This document shows, one piece after another, positions 42,101 to 52,742 of a stretch of DNA of 64,000 nt. Under the pieces are notes generated by a model that had not been told where the DNA came from, ran no database searches, and saw only the letters and a program-made list of their open reading frames with translations. A program made the translations under genes and the position numbers. Position 1 is the first letter of the stretch. The number at the start of each line of letters is the position of its first letter. This DNA comes from Mercurialis annua. Its lineage: Eukaryota > Streptophyta > Magnoliopsida > Malpighiales > Euphorbiaceae. The stretch is from NCBI RefSeq assembly GCF_937616625.2, contig NC_065575.1:25295001-25359000 (forward strand), written 5' to 3'.

Positions 42101-45100
42101 TACATTACGCAAAGTGTGCTTCAAAAGTGATGCTAGATTAGTTTGTCGCATCTCAAGTCTCTTTAACGCGTCGTTTTGATTACCTAAGAATGGTTAGGTT
42201 ATATTACACAAAGTGTCCGTGAAAAGTGACGCTAGATTAGTATGTCGTGTCTCAAGTCTCTTTAACGCGTAGTTTCGATTACCATGCTTATGTCGCGTCA
42301 CAAGTCTCTCTAACGCGTCGTTCCAATTACCTGAGCATCGTTAGGTTATATTACGCAAAGTGTGCGTGAAAAGTGACGCTTGATTAGTATGTCGCGTCTC
42401 AAGTGTCTTTAACCCGTCGTTCCGATTACCATGCTTATATCGCGTCACAAGTCTCTCTAACTCGTCGTTCCGATTACCTAAGCATGGTTAGGTTATATTA
42501 CGCAAAGCGTGAGTAAAAAGTGACGCTAGATTAGTATGTCACGTCTCAAGTCTCTTTATCGCGTCGTTCCGATTACCTAAGCACCGTTAGGTTATATTAC
42601 GCAAAGTGTGCGTGAAAAGTGAAGCTAGATTAGTACGTTGCGTATCAAGTCCCATTAATGCGTCGTTCCGATTAACTAAGCATGGTTAGGTTATATTACG
42701 CAAAATATGCGTGAAAAATGACGCTAGATTAGTATGTCGCATCTCAAGTCTCTTTAACGCGTCGTTTCTATTACTTAAGCATGGTTAGGTTATGTTATGC
42801 AAAGTGTGCGTGAAAAGTGACGTTTGATTAGTATTTCGCGTCTCAAGTCTCTTTAACACCTTTTTTCAATTACCATGCTTATTTCGCGTCACAAGTCTCA
42901 CTAACGCGCTTTTCCGATTACATATGAATGCTTAGGTTAATTTACGCAAAGTGTGCTTGAAAAGTCACACTAGATTAGTATGTCGCGTCTCAAATCTTTG
43001 TAACGCGTCGTTTCGATTACCATGCTTATGTCGCGTCACAAGTCTCTCTAACGCGTCGCTAAATTAATATTACCTAAGCATGGTTAGGTTATATTACGCA
43101 AAGTGTACGTGAAAAGTGACACTAGATTAGTATGTCACGTCTCAAGTCTCTTTAATGCGACGGTGTGATTATTTCAGCATGATTAGGTTATATTACGCAA
43201 AGTGTACGTGAAAACTGACGCTAGATTAGTATGTCGCGTCACAACTCTCTTTAACTCGTCTTTCTGATTACCATGGTTAGGTTATATTACGCAAAGTGTG
43301 CGGGAAAAGTGACGCTAGATTAGTATGTCGTGTCGCATATCTCTTTAACGTGTCGTTCCAATTACCTAAGCATGGTTAGGTTATATTACGCAAAGTGTGC
43401 CTGAAAAGTGACTCTAGATTAGTATGTCGCATTTCAAGTCTCTTTAACGCGTCGTTTCGATTATCTAAGCATGGTTAGGTTATATTACGTAAAGTGTGCG
43501 TGAAAAGTGACGCAAGATTAGTATGCCTCATCTCAAGTCTCTTTAACGCGCATGGTTAGATTATAGTATGTCGCGTCTATTTGTAATGGCAACATGCAAA
43601 TTGAAAGTGACGCTATATTACTATGTCGTGTCACAAGTCTCTTTAACGTGTCGTTCCGATTACCTAAGGATGGGTTATATAACACAAAGTGTGTGTGAAA
43701 AGTGACGCTAGATTAGTATGTCACATCTCAAGTCTCTTTAACTCGTCGTTTCGATTCCCTAAGCATGGTTAGGTTATAGTATGCAAATTGTGCATGAAAC
43801 GTGACGCTAGATTATTATATCTTGTCTCAAGTCTCATTAATCCATCATTTTGATTAACTTAAGTATGGTTAGGTTATAATACGCATAATGTGCGTGAAAA
43901 GTGACGCTAGAAAAGTATGTCGCGTCTCAAGTCTCTTTAACACGTCGTTTCAATTACCATGCTTATGTCGCGTCACAAGTCTCGTTAACGCGTCGTTCCG
44001 ATTACCTAAGCATGGTTAGGTTATATTAATCAAAGTGTGCGTGAAAAGTGATGATGCTAGATTAATATGTTGTGTCACAAGTCTCTTTAACGCTTCATTT
44101 CAATTACCTAAGCATGGTTAGGTTATATTACGCAAAGGCTGCGTGAAAAGTGACGTTAGATTAGTATGTCGCGTCACAAGTCTCTTTAACGCGTCGTTCC
44201 GATTACCTAAGCATGGGTTATATTACATAAAGTGTGTGAAAAGTGACGCTAGATTAGTATGTCGCATCTCAAGTCTCTTCAACACGTCGTTTTGATTGCC
44301 TAAGCATGTTTAGATTATAGTATGCAAAGTGTGCATGAAAAGTGACGCTAAATTATTATGTCGCGTCTCAAGTCTCCTTTACCCATCATTCCGATTAACT
44401 AAGTATGGCTAGGTTATATTGCGCGAAATGTGCGTGAAAAGTGATGCTAGATAAGTATGTCGCATCTCAAGTCTCTTTAACGCGTCGTTTCAATTATCAT
44501 GCTTATGTCGCGTCACAAGTCTCGTTAAGCGTCGTTCCGATTACCTAAGCATGGTTAGGTTATAATAATCAAAGTGTGCGTGAAAAGTGACGCAAGATTA
44601 GTATGTCGCATCTCAAGTCTCTTTAACGCGCATGGTTAGATTATAGTATGTCGCGTCTATTTGAAATGGCAACATGCAAATTGAAAGTGACGCTATATTA
44701 CTATGTCGTGTCATAAGTCTCTTTAACGCGTCGTTCCGATTACCTAAGGATGGGATATATAACACAAAGTGTGTGTGAAAAGTGACGCTAGATTAGTATG
44801 TCACAATCTCAAGTCTCTTTAACTCGTCGTTTCGATTCCCTAAGCATGGTTAGATTATAGTATGCAAATTTTGCATGAAACGTGACGCTAGATTATTATA
44901 TCTTGTCTCAAGTCTCATTAATCCATCATTCTGATTAACTTAAGTATGGTTAGGTTATATTACGCATAATGTGCGTGAAAAGTGACGCTAGAAAAGTATG
45001 TCGCGTCTCAAGTCTCTTTAACACGTCCTTTCAATTACCATGCTTATGTCGCGTCACAAGTCTCGTTAACGCGTCGTTCCGATTACCTACGCATGGTTAG

Positions 45101-47352
45101 GTTATATTAATCAAAGTGTGCGTGAAAAGTGATGATGCTAGATTAATATGTTGTGTCACAAGTCTCTTGAACGCTTCATTTCAATTACCTAAGCATGGTT
45201 AGGTTATATTACGCAAAGTGTGCGTGAAAAGTGACATTAGATTAGTATGTCGCGTCACAAGTCTCTTTAACGCGTCGTTCCGATTACCTAAGCATGGGTT
45301 ATATTACATAAAGTGTGTGTGAAAATTGACGCTAGATTAGTATGTCGCATCTCAAGTCTCTTCAACACGTCGTTTCGATTGCCTAAGCATGGTTAGATTA
45401 TAGTATGCAAAGTGTGCATGAAAAGTGACGCTAAATTATTATGTCGCGTCACAAGTCTCTTGAATGCGTCGTTTCGATTACCTAAGCATGGTTAGGTTAT
45501 ATTACGCAAAGTGTGCGTGAAAAGTGACGCTAGATTAGTATGTCGCATCACAAGTCTCTTTAGCTAGTCATTCTGAGTACGCATGGTTAGGTTATATTAC
45601 GCAAAGTGTGCGTGAACAGTGCCGCTAGATTAGTATGTCGCGTCTCAAGTCTCTTTAACACGTCGATCTGATTACTTCAGCATAGTAGGTTATATTACGC
45701 AAAGTTTGCGTGAAAAATAACGCTAGATTAGTATGTCGCATCACAAGTCTCTTTAACGTGTCTTCCCGATTACCTAAGCATGCTTAGGTTATATTAGGCA
45801 AAGTGTGCGTGAAAAGTGACGCTAGATTAGTATGTCGGGTCACAAGTCTCTTTAATGCGTTGTTCTGATTACCGAAGCATGGTTAGCTTATACTACGCAA
45901 AGTGTGCGTGAAAAGTGACGCTAGATTAGTATGTCGCGTCTCAAGTATCTTTAACGCGTCGTTTCGATTTCTTAAGCATGGTTAGGTTATATTACGCAAC
46001 GTGTGCGTGAAAAGTGACGCTAGATTAGTATGTCGCGTCTTAAGACTCTTTAACGCGCCGGTCTGATTACTTCAGCATGGCTAGGTTATATTACGCAAAC
46101 TATGCGTGAAAATTGACGTTAGATTAGTATGTCGCGCCTCAAGTCTCTTTGACGCGTCGTTGCGATTACTTAAGCATGGTTAGGTTATATTACGCAAAGT
46201 GTGCGTGAAAAGTGACAATAGATTAGTATGCCGCGCCTCAAGTGTTTTTATCGCGTTGTTTTGATTACCTAAGCATGGTTAGGTTATATTATTCAAATAG
46301 TGCGCAAAAGATGACGCTAGATTAGTATATCGTATCTCAAATGTCTTTAACGCGTCGTTCGATTATCTAAGCAGGCTTAGTTATTATTACGCAAAGTTTG
46401 TGTTAAAAGTGACGCTAGATTAGTATGTCGCGTCACAAGTCTCTTTAATACTTATTTTCCGATTAGCTAAACATGGATAGGTTATATTACGCAAAGTTTG
46501 CGTGAAAAGTAACGCTAGATTAGTATGTCGCATCTCAAGTATTTTTGACGCGTCTTTTTGGTTACCATGATTATGTCCCGTTACAAATCTCTCTAATGCC
46601 TCGTTCCGATTACCTAAGCATGGTTTGTTTATATTACGCAGAGTGTTCGTGAAAAGGGACAATAGATTAGTATGTCACATCTCAAGTCTGTTTAACGCGT
46701 TGTTTCGAATACGATGCTTATGTGGCATCAAAAGTCTCTGTAACGTGTCGTTTCGGTAACCTAAGCATGGTTGGGTTATATTACGCAAAGTGTGCATGAA
46801 AAATGATGCTAGATTAGTATGTCGTGTCTCAAGTCTCTTTAATATGTCGTTTCGATTAGCAAATTTATATCGCTTCACAAGTATCTCTAACCCGTTGTTC
46901 CAATTTCCTAAGCATGGTTATGTTATAATTACGGAAAGTGTACATTAAGAGTGACGCTAGATTACTATATCGCGTCACATGTCTCTTTGACGCGTCGTTC
47001 TGATTACCTAAGTATGGTTAGGTTATATTACGCAAAGTGTGCGTGAAAAGTTACGCTAGATTAGAATGTCGCGTCTCAAGTCTCTTTAATGCATCGTTCC
47101 AATTAACTAAGCAAGATTAGGTTATATTACGCAAAGTGTGCGTGAAAAGTGACGCTAGATTAGTATTTCTCGTCTCAAGTCTCTTTAACGCGTCGTTTTG
47201 ATTACCTAAGCATGGTTAGGTAATATTAGGCAAAGTGTGCGTGAAAAGTAACGCTAGAAGTATGTCTCAAATCTCTTTAACGCGTCGTTTCCATTACCGT
47301 GATTATGTCGTGTCACAAGTCTCTCTAATGCGTCGTTCCGATACCTTAGCAT
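39119..47352 (+). repeat. 99-bp satellite array, forward
   Basis: Forward monomers of both lengths are present. The section 43741-45445 is organised as a higher-order repeat. The array stops where the truncated TGTTAG-family LTR begins (ATGTGGACACTC). Confidence 0.95.
43741..45445 (+). repeat. 540/1080-bp higher-order repeat within the satellite
   Basis: A distinctive monomer with GATT(C/G)CCTAAGCAT and TTATAGTATGCAAA occurs near 43755, 44295, 44835 and 45375, about 540 bp apart. Alternate copies match best: 43501-44360 closely matches 44581-45440, including the rare block TATTTG(T/A)AATGGCAACATGC. The period is therefore about 1080 bp, built of two 540-bp halves. This is the most homogeneous part of the satellite and the likeliest recent amplification. 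Confidence 0.8.
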
Positions 47353-47685
47353 GTGGACACTCAAGGGGGTTGAGTGAGTCGAACAAGTGACGCTAGATGA
47401 CTTATATATGGTATTTCATCAAAGTCAATTTAATGTCATCTAGTTCATAATTGTGCATATGTCCTTTGACTTGCGGTGACACTATCTTGTATATAGGTGA
47501 TTAGAGTTTGATACTCCTTATCCCTAGATATTTCATGAGCTAGGGTCGCGGGATGTGTTGGCTCTAGTTAGTTGTATATAGAGATAGGGTTTAACCTAGA
47601 GAGGATTCATCACTCTAGATGAACGGAGATAAGATTCTATGCTATCTCAAATTGTTCTTGATGGATGATAAAACCTGCGCAGGTT

Positions 47686-47804
47686 ATTAGAGGTACGACG
47701 ATAAACCTTAACAGATTACATGTATGACTAGCCAGGATCACAGCCTCACCGTGGGCATTTTATCAACCGGCCTGTCCTCTTAGTATCTGTTGAAATTTAT
47801 CGCA
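47686..47804 (-). repeat. 119-bp terminal direct repeat (3' LTR) of the short-LTR element
   Basis: It matches 51621-51739 over its full 119 bp with one difference seen (CAGATTACA versus CATATTACA on the plus strand). Outside this span the flanks differ at once. Confidence 0.88.
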
Positions 47805-47951
47805 TTACCATATTTATGACACAAGGTTTTGATTCACAGGATCCTCAGGAGAGGCAAGTAAAGAACATACCCTTGTGCCTTTTATGGCTGGATATGAAGA
47901 GAAACAAACATATATAACTATACCTTACTTATAGAAAATTGGAGCAGAGAG

Positions 47952-48100
47952 ATGTTTAGAAACAAGGCATTTTTATTGAAGCGTAAAATATTACAAAGAT
48001 TACCTGGATATATATGTACGACAACATTCGAAACAAGGCATTTTTATAGGTCGAGCAAACTTTTCTGGATATATTTGTACGACAACATATGGAACAGGTT
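47952..48100. repeat. Local tandem duplication at the 3' end of the capsid-like frame
   Basis: GAAACAAGGCATTTTTAT occurs at about 47959 and 48030, and CTGGATATAT(A/T)TGTACGACA at about 48004 and 48064. This duplication sits exactly where the protein frame ends and probably created its present C-terminus and stop codon. Confidence 0.7.
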
Positions 48101-49604
48101 GGGAAGAAGTAGCATAAACATTGTCAGCTGGATGTTGGATGGAGAATTGAAGATCATCATCTAAAGGATCGTCGTCGCATCTGCTGATAGCGAATAAACT
48201 ATGTGGACCAGGCTCATCTTCTTTAGAAAATAAGGATTCAATATCAGCATCATCGAGATCAATTGAAGTCATTTGCTGGATTTGCTGAATAAGTTTCGAA
48301 GATTTTTTTGCTTTGGTAGGACAGCTTTTTGCAAAGTTACCTTCTTTTCCACACAGGAAGCACTTATTTGATTTTGTCCTTCCTCGGAACTTCTTCTTCT
48401 TAAAATAGCGCCATCTTTTGGAAGATCGTTTATGGAACCTTTTTTGTCCTTTCATCTTGAAGGAATGGCTCTTCTTCTTTGACGGACAAGTGCATGATGT
48501 AGAGGAAGAATCACATTTGACCATTAGATCTGGTCTGTTGCATGATAACTTCATCAATGGATTCTTCTGTCTTGAAAAATACATATTCAAGACCTTTTTC
48601 TGTTCACAAAGTTGAGATAAAGCTTTGAGCATAATTTGATAGAGTTCTCCAAGACTAAGATCATTTATCTTCTTATCTGTCTGCTGGATCAGAGTGAACA
48701 TCTTTGTAGACAGCAATTCTGGCAAAGAGGCTGAAAAGACTAGCTTTAAATCAGGATTGTTGTTGCCAGAAAGACGATAAAATATCCTAGAGATTTTTTG
48801 AAAGTGAATATCAAGATCTCTTTTCTTTAAAGAGCAACACTTCATTTGATATAACTCTTTCCGTGCAATCTCCTCATCATCATTGATTTTTCCCAAGAAT
48901 TCATTATAAATACATCCCAAGAACGTTGTAGCCGTGGGTGCATTTATAAGAGTAAATATGTATTCTTGAGGTAATTCATTAAACCAATCTTGTAACTTAC
49001 CAGTGAATTTAGAGCAGAAAAACTGGAGGATATCATGAAGAACAGCATCTGGTTTAAGCAATTGACTTTCCAGCCAAGCACTGAACTCTTGAATTCTATC
49101 CCTATATTGGGAAGGAGGGATATTATCCAAGGTAAAGAATAATCCAGTAGCTTTAGTATATTCACCTGAAGCAGGTGCATATGTGGTTTGTGGACTGGAG
49201 AATTCAAAGCTATTTGCATCATTATCATCTTCTGGAGGTTCTTCATAATAAGATTGTTGAGAAGTACTCGGTGGTGCTGTCATGAATTGTATCGGATCCT
49301 CACTATCTGAGTCAGAACTACCCAGACATTCTGAATGGCTAGATGAAGAGGATTCTGTATCAATCTGACCAATATCAAAAGTAGGCATCTTGTTGGTGGC
49401 ACAAGTCTGAAGGAAATTCTGGATCGGACTGACCATCATTGTATCATAGGTGGGAAAAGGGGTTTTTGGTTTAGTGTCTGGATCGGCCGAGTCAGCCGAA
49501 GATGAAGAAATTTTTTTGGTGGAGGGAAATTGTCCTTTTCGAAGCCTTTTATTAAACAATTCTCTTTCAAGACCAAGACTTTTAAGCTCATCTTCAGAAG
49601 GCAT
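48000..49604 (-). CDS. Capsid/Gag-like protein of the short-LTR element, zinc knuckle degenerate
   Basis: This open frame of 534 residues is the longest in the window outside plastid genes. It has an acidic, Ser/Asp-rich N-terminal third (around residues 85-107, SSDSDSEDP) and a central helical region with the spacing of caulimovirid capsid proteins (GKLQDWFNELP, then an EFLG and a YQMKCC segment). A strongly basic stretch (about 377-414, KKKKFRGR) follows, then a zinc-knuckle sequence CFLCGKEGNFAKSC at 415-428. The normal CX2CX4HX4C has Asn423 in place of His, which should weaken zinc binding. Near the C-terminus the frame enters a segment resembling the start of a retropepsin domain (VVVQIYPEKFARPIKM), then ends in a duplicated tail without an aspartate-Thr/Ser-Gly active site. 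The assignment is by motif reading only. ATG at 49604 is the first in frame, but the native start may lie further upstream in a shifted frame. Confidence 0.72.
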   Translation of the reverse strand: MPSEDELKSLGLERELFNKRLRKGQFPSTKKISSSSADSADPDTKPKTPFPTYDTMMVSPIQNFLQTCATNKMPTFDIGQIDTESSSSSHSECLGSSDSDSEDPIQFMTAPPSTSQQSYYEEPPEDDNDANSFEFSSPQTTYAPASGEYTKATGLFFTLDNIPPSQYRDRIQEFSAWLESQLLKPDAVLHDILQFFCSKFTGKLQDWFNELPQEYIFTLINAPTATTFLGCIYNEFLGKINDDEEIARKELYQMKCCSLKKRDLDIHFQKISRIFYRLSGNNNPDLKLVFSASLPELLSTKMFTLIQQTDKKINDLSLGELYQIMLKALSQLCEQKKVLNMYFSRQKNPLMKLSCNRPDLMVKCDSSSTSCTCPSKKKSHSFKMKGQKRFHKRSSKRWRYFKKKKFRGRTKSNKCFLCGKEGNFAKSCPTKAKKSSKLIQQIQQMTSIDLDDADIESLFSKEDEPGPHSLFAISRCDDDPLDDDLQFSIQHPADNVYATSSQPVPYVVVQIYPEKFARPIKMPCFECCRTYISR

Positions 49605-49679
49605 TTTAAGCTCATAGACACGGTTATTTGTGGTAGTTGGTAGGAAAAATTATGTGTATAGAAGGAGGAAAAAAGATTT

Positions 49680-50166
49680 AAGGGATGTGATGTATCCATA
49701 GAAGAAGATCTTTGTTTCAGATGTTTTTCAAGGGCTTGAATGTCTGCCTTCAATTTGCCTATTTCAATCTCCTTAGCACCAAGAGCATTCAAAGATAATT
49801 TTGAATTAACACCTTCATCTCATTTTGGCCTGCTTGAACTTTGCTTTGAAGACCAGCGATTCTATTTTTGATATCTTTCTGAAACTTGTCATCAATATCA
49901 CTAAGTTTAAGAGAGACTTGATCGATCTTTCCTTCAAGCTTAGTGAGCTTTTGATTCTGAGCAATAGCATTTTGAGTTTTCCAGTTCAAGACTGCTTCTG
50001 CTTGAGAAACTTGTTTGAGTGTACCATTTGGCTCGACAGTGGAGGGATTTTGTATAAATGGGGTTGATTTGATGGGTTGGGTGGAGGTTAGGGTTTCTGG
50101 TAAAGGAGGGTATTCCTTTTCATATGAAGGGGATTGAAACATATAGATTTGAGGGATTTCTGTCAC
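49680..50166 (-). pseudogene. Coiled-coil protein between movement and capsid genes, frameshifted
   Basis: The first frame (50166 to 49789, 125 residues) has a proline-rich N-terminus (YPPLPETL) and then a heptad-like region with regularly spaced Leu and Ile (LTKLEGKIDQVSLKLSDI and KNRIAGLQSKV). It stops at 49789, but a second frame opening at 49792 continues with similar heptads (EIGKLKADIQALEKHLKQ). One base change in the reading near 49800 therefore broke a single coiled-coil protein. By position and character it matches the virion-associated coiled-coil proteins of caulimovirids. This is an analogy, not proven homology. Confidence 0.55.
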
Positions 50167-50349
50167 AATAGTGTTTCTATGTATTGGTTCTTCCTTCCTT
50201 ATCCGTTTCTGGGCTTTTTTGTAGCAAGGAAGTGGTGGTGATATTTTTGGTGGTTTAGGTGGATTATGACAGGGTGAGTTTGTTTGTTTTTATGGGGAAT
50301 GCGTTGTCAAAACTGCTGGAGGAGAGTATGAAAATAAATAGTCATATTT

Positions 50350-51560
50350 TCAAGATGGTTGGCCAAGCATCCCAATAAAAGGATCATTGTCATCATATCT
50401 CCTGTGAAAATCAGCCTCATAACAACAGCTTGAGTTTTGGAGATCATCTTCGATTTTTTCATCCTCCAAATCCGTTAAGCAATCATCACAATCACAAGCA
50501 TCGAAGAAACAATGACCATCCCGTTGAAAGGCATATATAGGACGCCCTTCAAAATCAAAAGAGACAACAGGAACTCCTTTTCTTGTGGAAATGGTTCAAG
50601 CATGAACTGTGTAGCAAAAACCTGAGGAGTGACATCAGTATGTTTTGCAAAGGACGTTTCAACAGTGCCATCAGGTTTTTTTGTGAATACTGGAGTACAT
50701 GATTGAACTGGTTGAATAGTATCATGCATTTTTTCATAGATGGTAAGCCACTTTTTGGGGGAAAAGGTGTAGGAGTTCATTTCTGGTGATTTGTTTGGGT
50801 ATGTGGACACAAGAAGGGGTGTTTTGGGAATCTGTTTTTATCAAAAGGGCATCATTATGGTTTGCGGGTAAAGTGAGGTTTAAAGCATGGTTTTCCAAAC
50901 GATACACCATTTGATAGTGAAGAGTAGCTGCAATTGAATCAACAACTTGTTGAGCTCCAGTAATTTGTATTTGCACCTTTAAAGCCGTAAAAGCCATCGG
51001 ATTAGAGAGGGCAAGATTGTAATTTGGGAAAAAGGTGAAAAACACTGAGCCTGCATTCAAGGAAGTTTCAACTGTACCAATCACTGCATGTTGATACTGT
51101 AGATACCGAGAATCTACAAGAGAAATTCTTGTAAAAACTGGTAGACCGGCACGACCATGGTAACTGAGACCAAGTCCGATAGCTCCAAAGTGAATATGAG
51201 TATAACTCTGAGCTAACCAAACTCTTAGAAATTCAGGTGGAATCTCAAGAGTAATAAATTGTTCAGCTTGAGAAGCATGAATTGCGCATTGATCAAAGCT
51301 GGACGACTGAACATATTCTTTGATAGGTTTGTAAGGCTTTTTTTATCAAGGACTTGATATTATGGATAAAAGGGGTAGTGGTTTTAGAAAACGCATCATA
51401 AGGATTGAGAAGAGGGGATTTTGTATAAGATATTTTTGATTTTCTAGAAGATAAGTAAACTCATAAAGATAATCATTTTTATTTACAGTAGTAAGAGCAG
51501 TACTAGAAGGCGTAGAACAACAACTTTTTGTGAGCATGGTTGTTAAGTACTGACCCAATT
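50350..51560 (-). pseudogene. 30K-type movement-protein-like gene, several frameshifts
   Basis: The minus-strand sequence can be followed as one protein-like stretch through several frames. Its core has the pattern of the plant virus 30K movement-protein superfamily: a Gly-rich beta segment, then GLPVFTRISLVDSRY with the conserved Asp, then GTVETSLNAGSVFFTFFPNY and a beta-strand region ending YQMVYRLENH. Breaks are visible at the T/A run 51338-51344, around 50752-50761 and at 50578-50581; another frame change lies nearer the N-terminus. The last segment is Cys/Asp-rich (CDCDDC) and reaches a stop at 50350-50352. Such proteins enlarge plasmodesmata for cell-to-cell movement. This copy cannot encode one. 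Several breaks are in homopolymers, so assembly error cannot be excluded for each. Confidence 0.68.
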
Positions 51561-51607
51561 TTCATAATGTAAGAACTAGTATATGTATTTCTTTCTCTGC
51601 TCTATTT

Positions 51608-51620
51608 GGCTCTGATACCA
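51608..51620 (-). promoter_or_regulatory. Primer binding site of the short-LTR element (tRNA-Met)
   Basis: TGGTATCAGAGCC lies directly after the 119-bp repeat with no spacer. It is complementary to the 3' end of initiator tRNA-Met, used by plant retrotransposons and by all caulimovirids. Confidence 0.9.
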
Positions 51621-51739
51621 ATTAGAGGTACGACGATAAACCTTAACATATTACATGTATGACTAGCCAGGATCACAGCCTCACCGTGGGCATTTTATCA
51701 ACCGGCCTGTCCTCTTAGTATCTGTTGAAATTTATCGCA
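51621..51739 (-). repeat. 119-bp terminal direct repeat (5' LTR) of the short-LTR element
   Basis: This is the partner of 47686-47804. It is short for an LTR and within the size range of TRIM elements. I saw no 5S RNA-like or hammerhead core in it. Confidence 0.88.
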
Positions 51740-52072
51740 AATGAAAGTCATATATATATCAAGAATAAGAATTGAGAGACGAGGTCATATGATCAAGACA
51801 AACAGTGTTTGACTTAACTGTGACATTAGTCGAGATTAGAATCTTAGGAGAAGGGAATGTCGAGTGTACGGTAATTATGAACATTGGTTCATAAATAATG
51901 CATCGAAACATTCATCTATATTTGGGGGTCATGATATGTTGCTAGACGTCACTCACGATCTACGAGAATTAATAATTAATGGGATTTAATTATTTAATAT
52001 AAGAAAGGTGTTTCTTATGACTCTCGTTGCCATATAGAAGTGAACCTAGTTAGTCACACACACTAGGGTGTA

Positions 52073-52636
52073 CAACCGATTGAGTTTACGTGAGATCGAT
52101 TTGATATAGATACTAGCATATCTCAGAAATTAATCTAAGATGAAAAACGAGTACAAATTAGGGATTAATTTGTAAGAGTTATAATTAGTAGGAACCTAAT
52201 TGTATTTTATCCAAGTTAATGTGATCAGTAATGATGATATCATGTGATGATGTCATGATGATGTCATGCGATGATGTCACATGATGATGTCATGTGATGA
52301 TGATATGCATATGCTTGGTGTGTGACACGTAGCATGTGAGATTTCGTATGGTGGCAACCGATTGAGTTTATGTGAGATCGATTTCATATAGATACTAGCA
52401 TATCTCATGAATTAATCTAAGATGAAAACGAGTACAAATTAGGGACTAATTTGTAAGAGTTATAAATTAGTAGGAACCTAATTGTACTTTATCCAAGTTA
52501 ATGTGATGATGTCATGAGATGATGTCATGCGATTATGTCACGTGATGATGTCATGTGATGATGTTATGCATATGCTTGGTGTGTGACACCTAGCATGTGA
52601 GGTGTCAGATGGTGGCAACACTTATGCTTTGTGTGT
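52073..52636 (+). repeat. 282-bp tandem duplication in the truncated TGTTAG LTR
   Basis: CAACCGATTGAGTTTA(C/T)GTGAG at 52073 recurs at 52355 and the following sequence repeats in order, including a TGATGATGTCA minisatellite (52231-52303 and 52502-52567). The solo LTR has this segment once (58348 onward), so the duplication is private to this copy. Confidence 0.8.
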
Positions 52637-52733
52637 GACACCTAGCATGTGAGGTGTCGTATGGTGGCTGCACCTTCGCTTGGTGTGTGACACCTAGCAT
52701 GTGAGGTGTTGGAGTTTTCTACAAACTCTTGCC

Positions 52734-52742
52734 TATAAATAG
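52734..52742 (+). promoter_or_regulatory. Putative TATA box of the TGTTAG-family LTR
   Basis: TATAAATAG is followed by a conserved leader (AAGGAGTTCAAGTAGTCATC). The same box is at 58860-58868 and 60565-60573 in the other two family copies. Confidence 0.65.

Larger units (their letters stand above)
47686..51739 (-). mobile_element. Short-LTR element with pararetrovirus-like gene order
   Basis: This 4054-bp element is bounded by 119-bp direct repeats that differ at one position by eye. On the minus strand it begins TGCGATAAATTT. Immediately after the first repeat is TGGTATCAGAGCC, a tRNA-Met primer binding site touching the repeat, as in LTR retrotransposons. The genes then run: movement-protein-like (frameshifted), coiled-coil protein, capsid/Gag-like protein with zinc knuckle. 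That is the order of Caulimoviridae before their polymerase gene. Protease, reverse transcriptase and RNase H are absent; the frame ends where the protease would begin. No clear target duplication is seen, and about 33 bp of the host LTR are missing at the insertion point. It could be a non-autonomous retrotransposon carrying virus-type genes, or a degraded endogenous pararetrovirus relative. The precise repeat-PBS junction favours the former. Confidence 0.75.

Noticed and set aside
49825..50067. 80-codon plus-strand frame over the coiled-coil gene
   Set aside because: It is the antisense shadow of the coiled-coil coding region.
51621..51739. 5S RNA (Cassandra-type) or hammerhead ribozyme in the 119-bp repeat
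   Set aside because: I found neither a 5S internal promoter-like sequence nor the CTGATGAG/GAAA hammerhead core.
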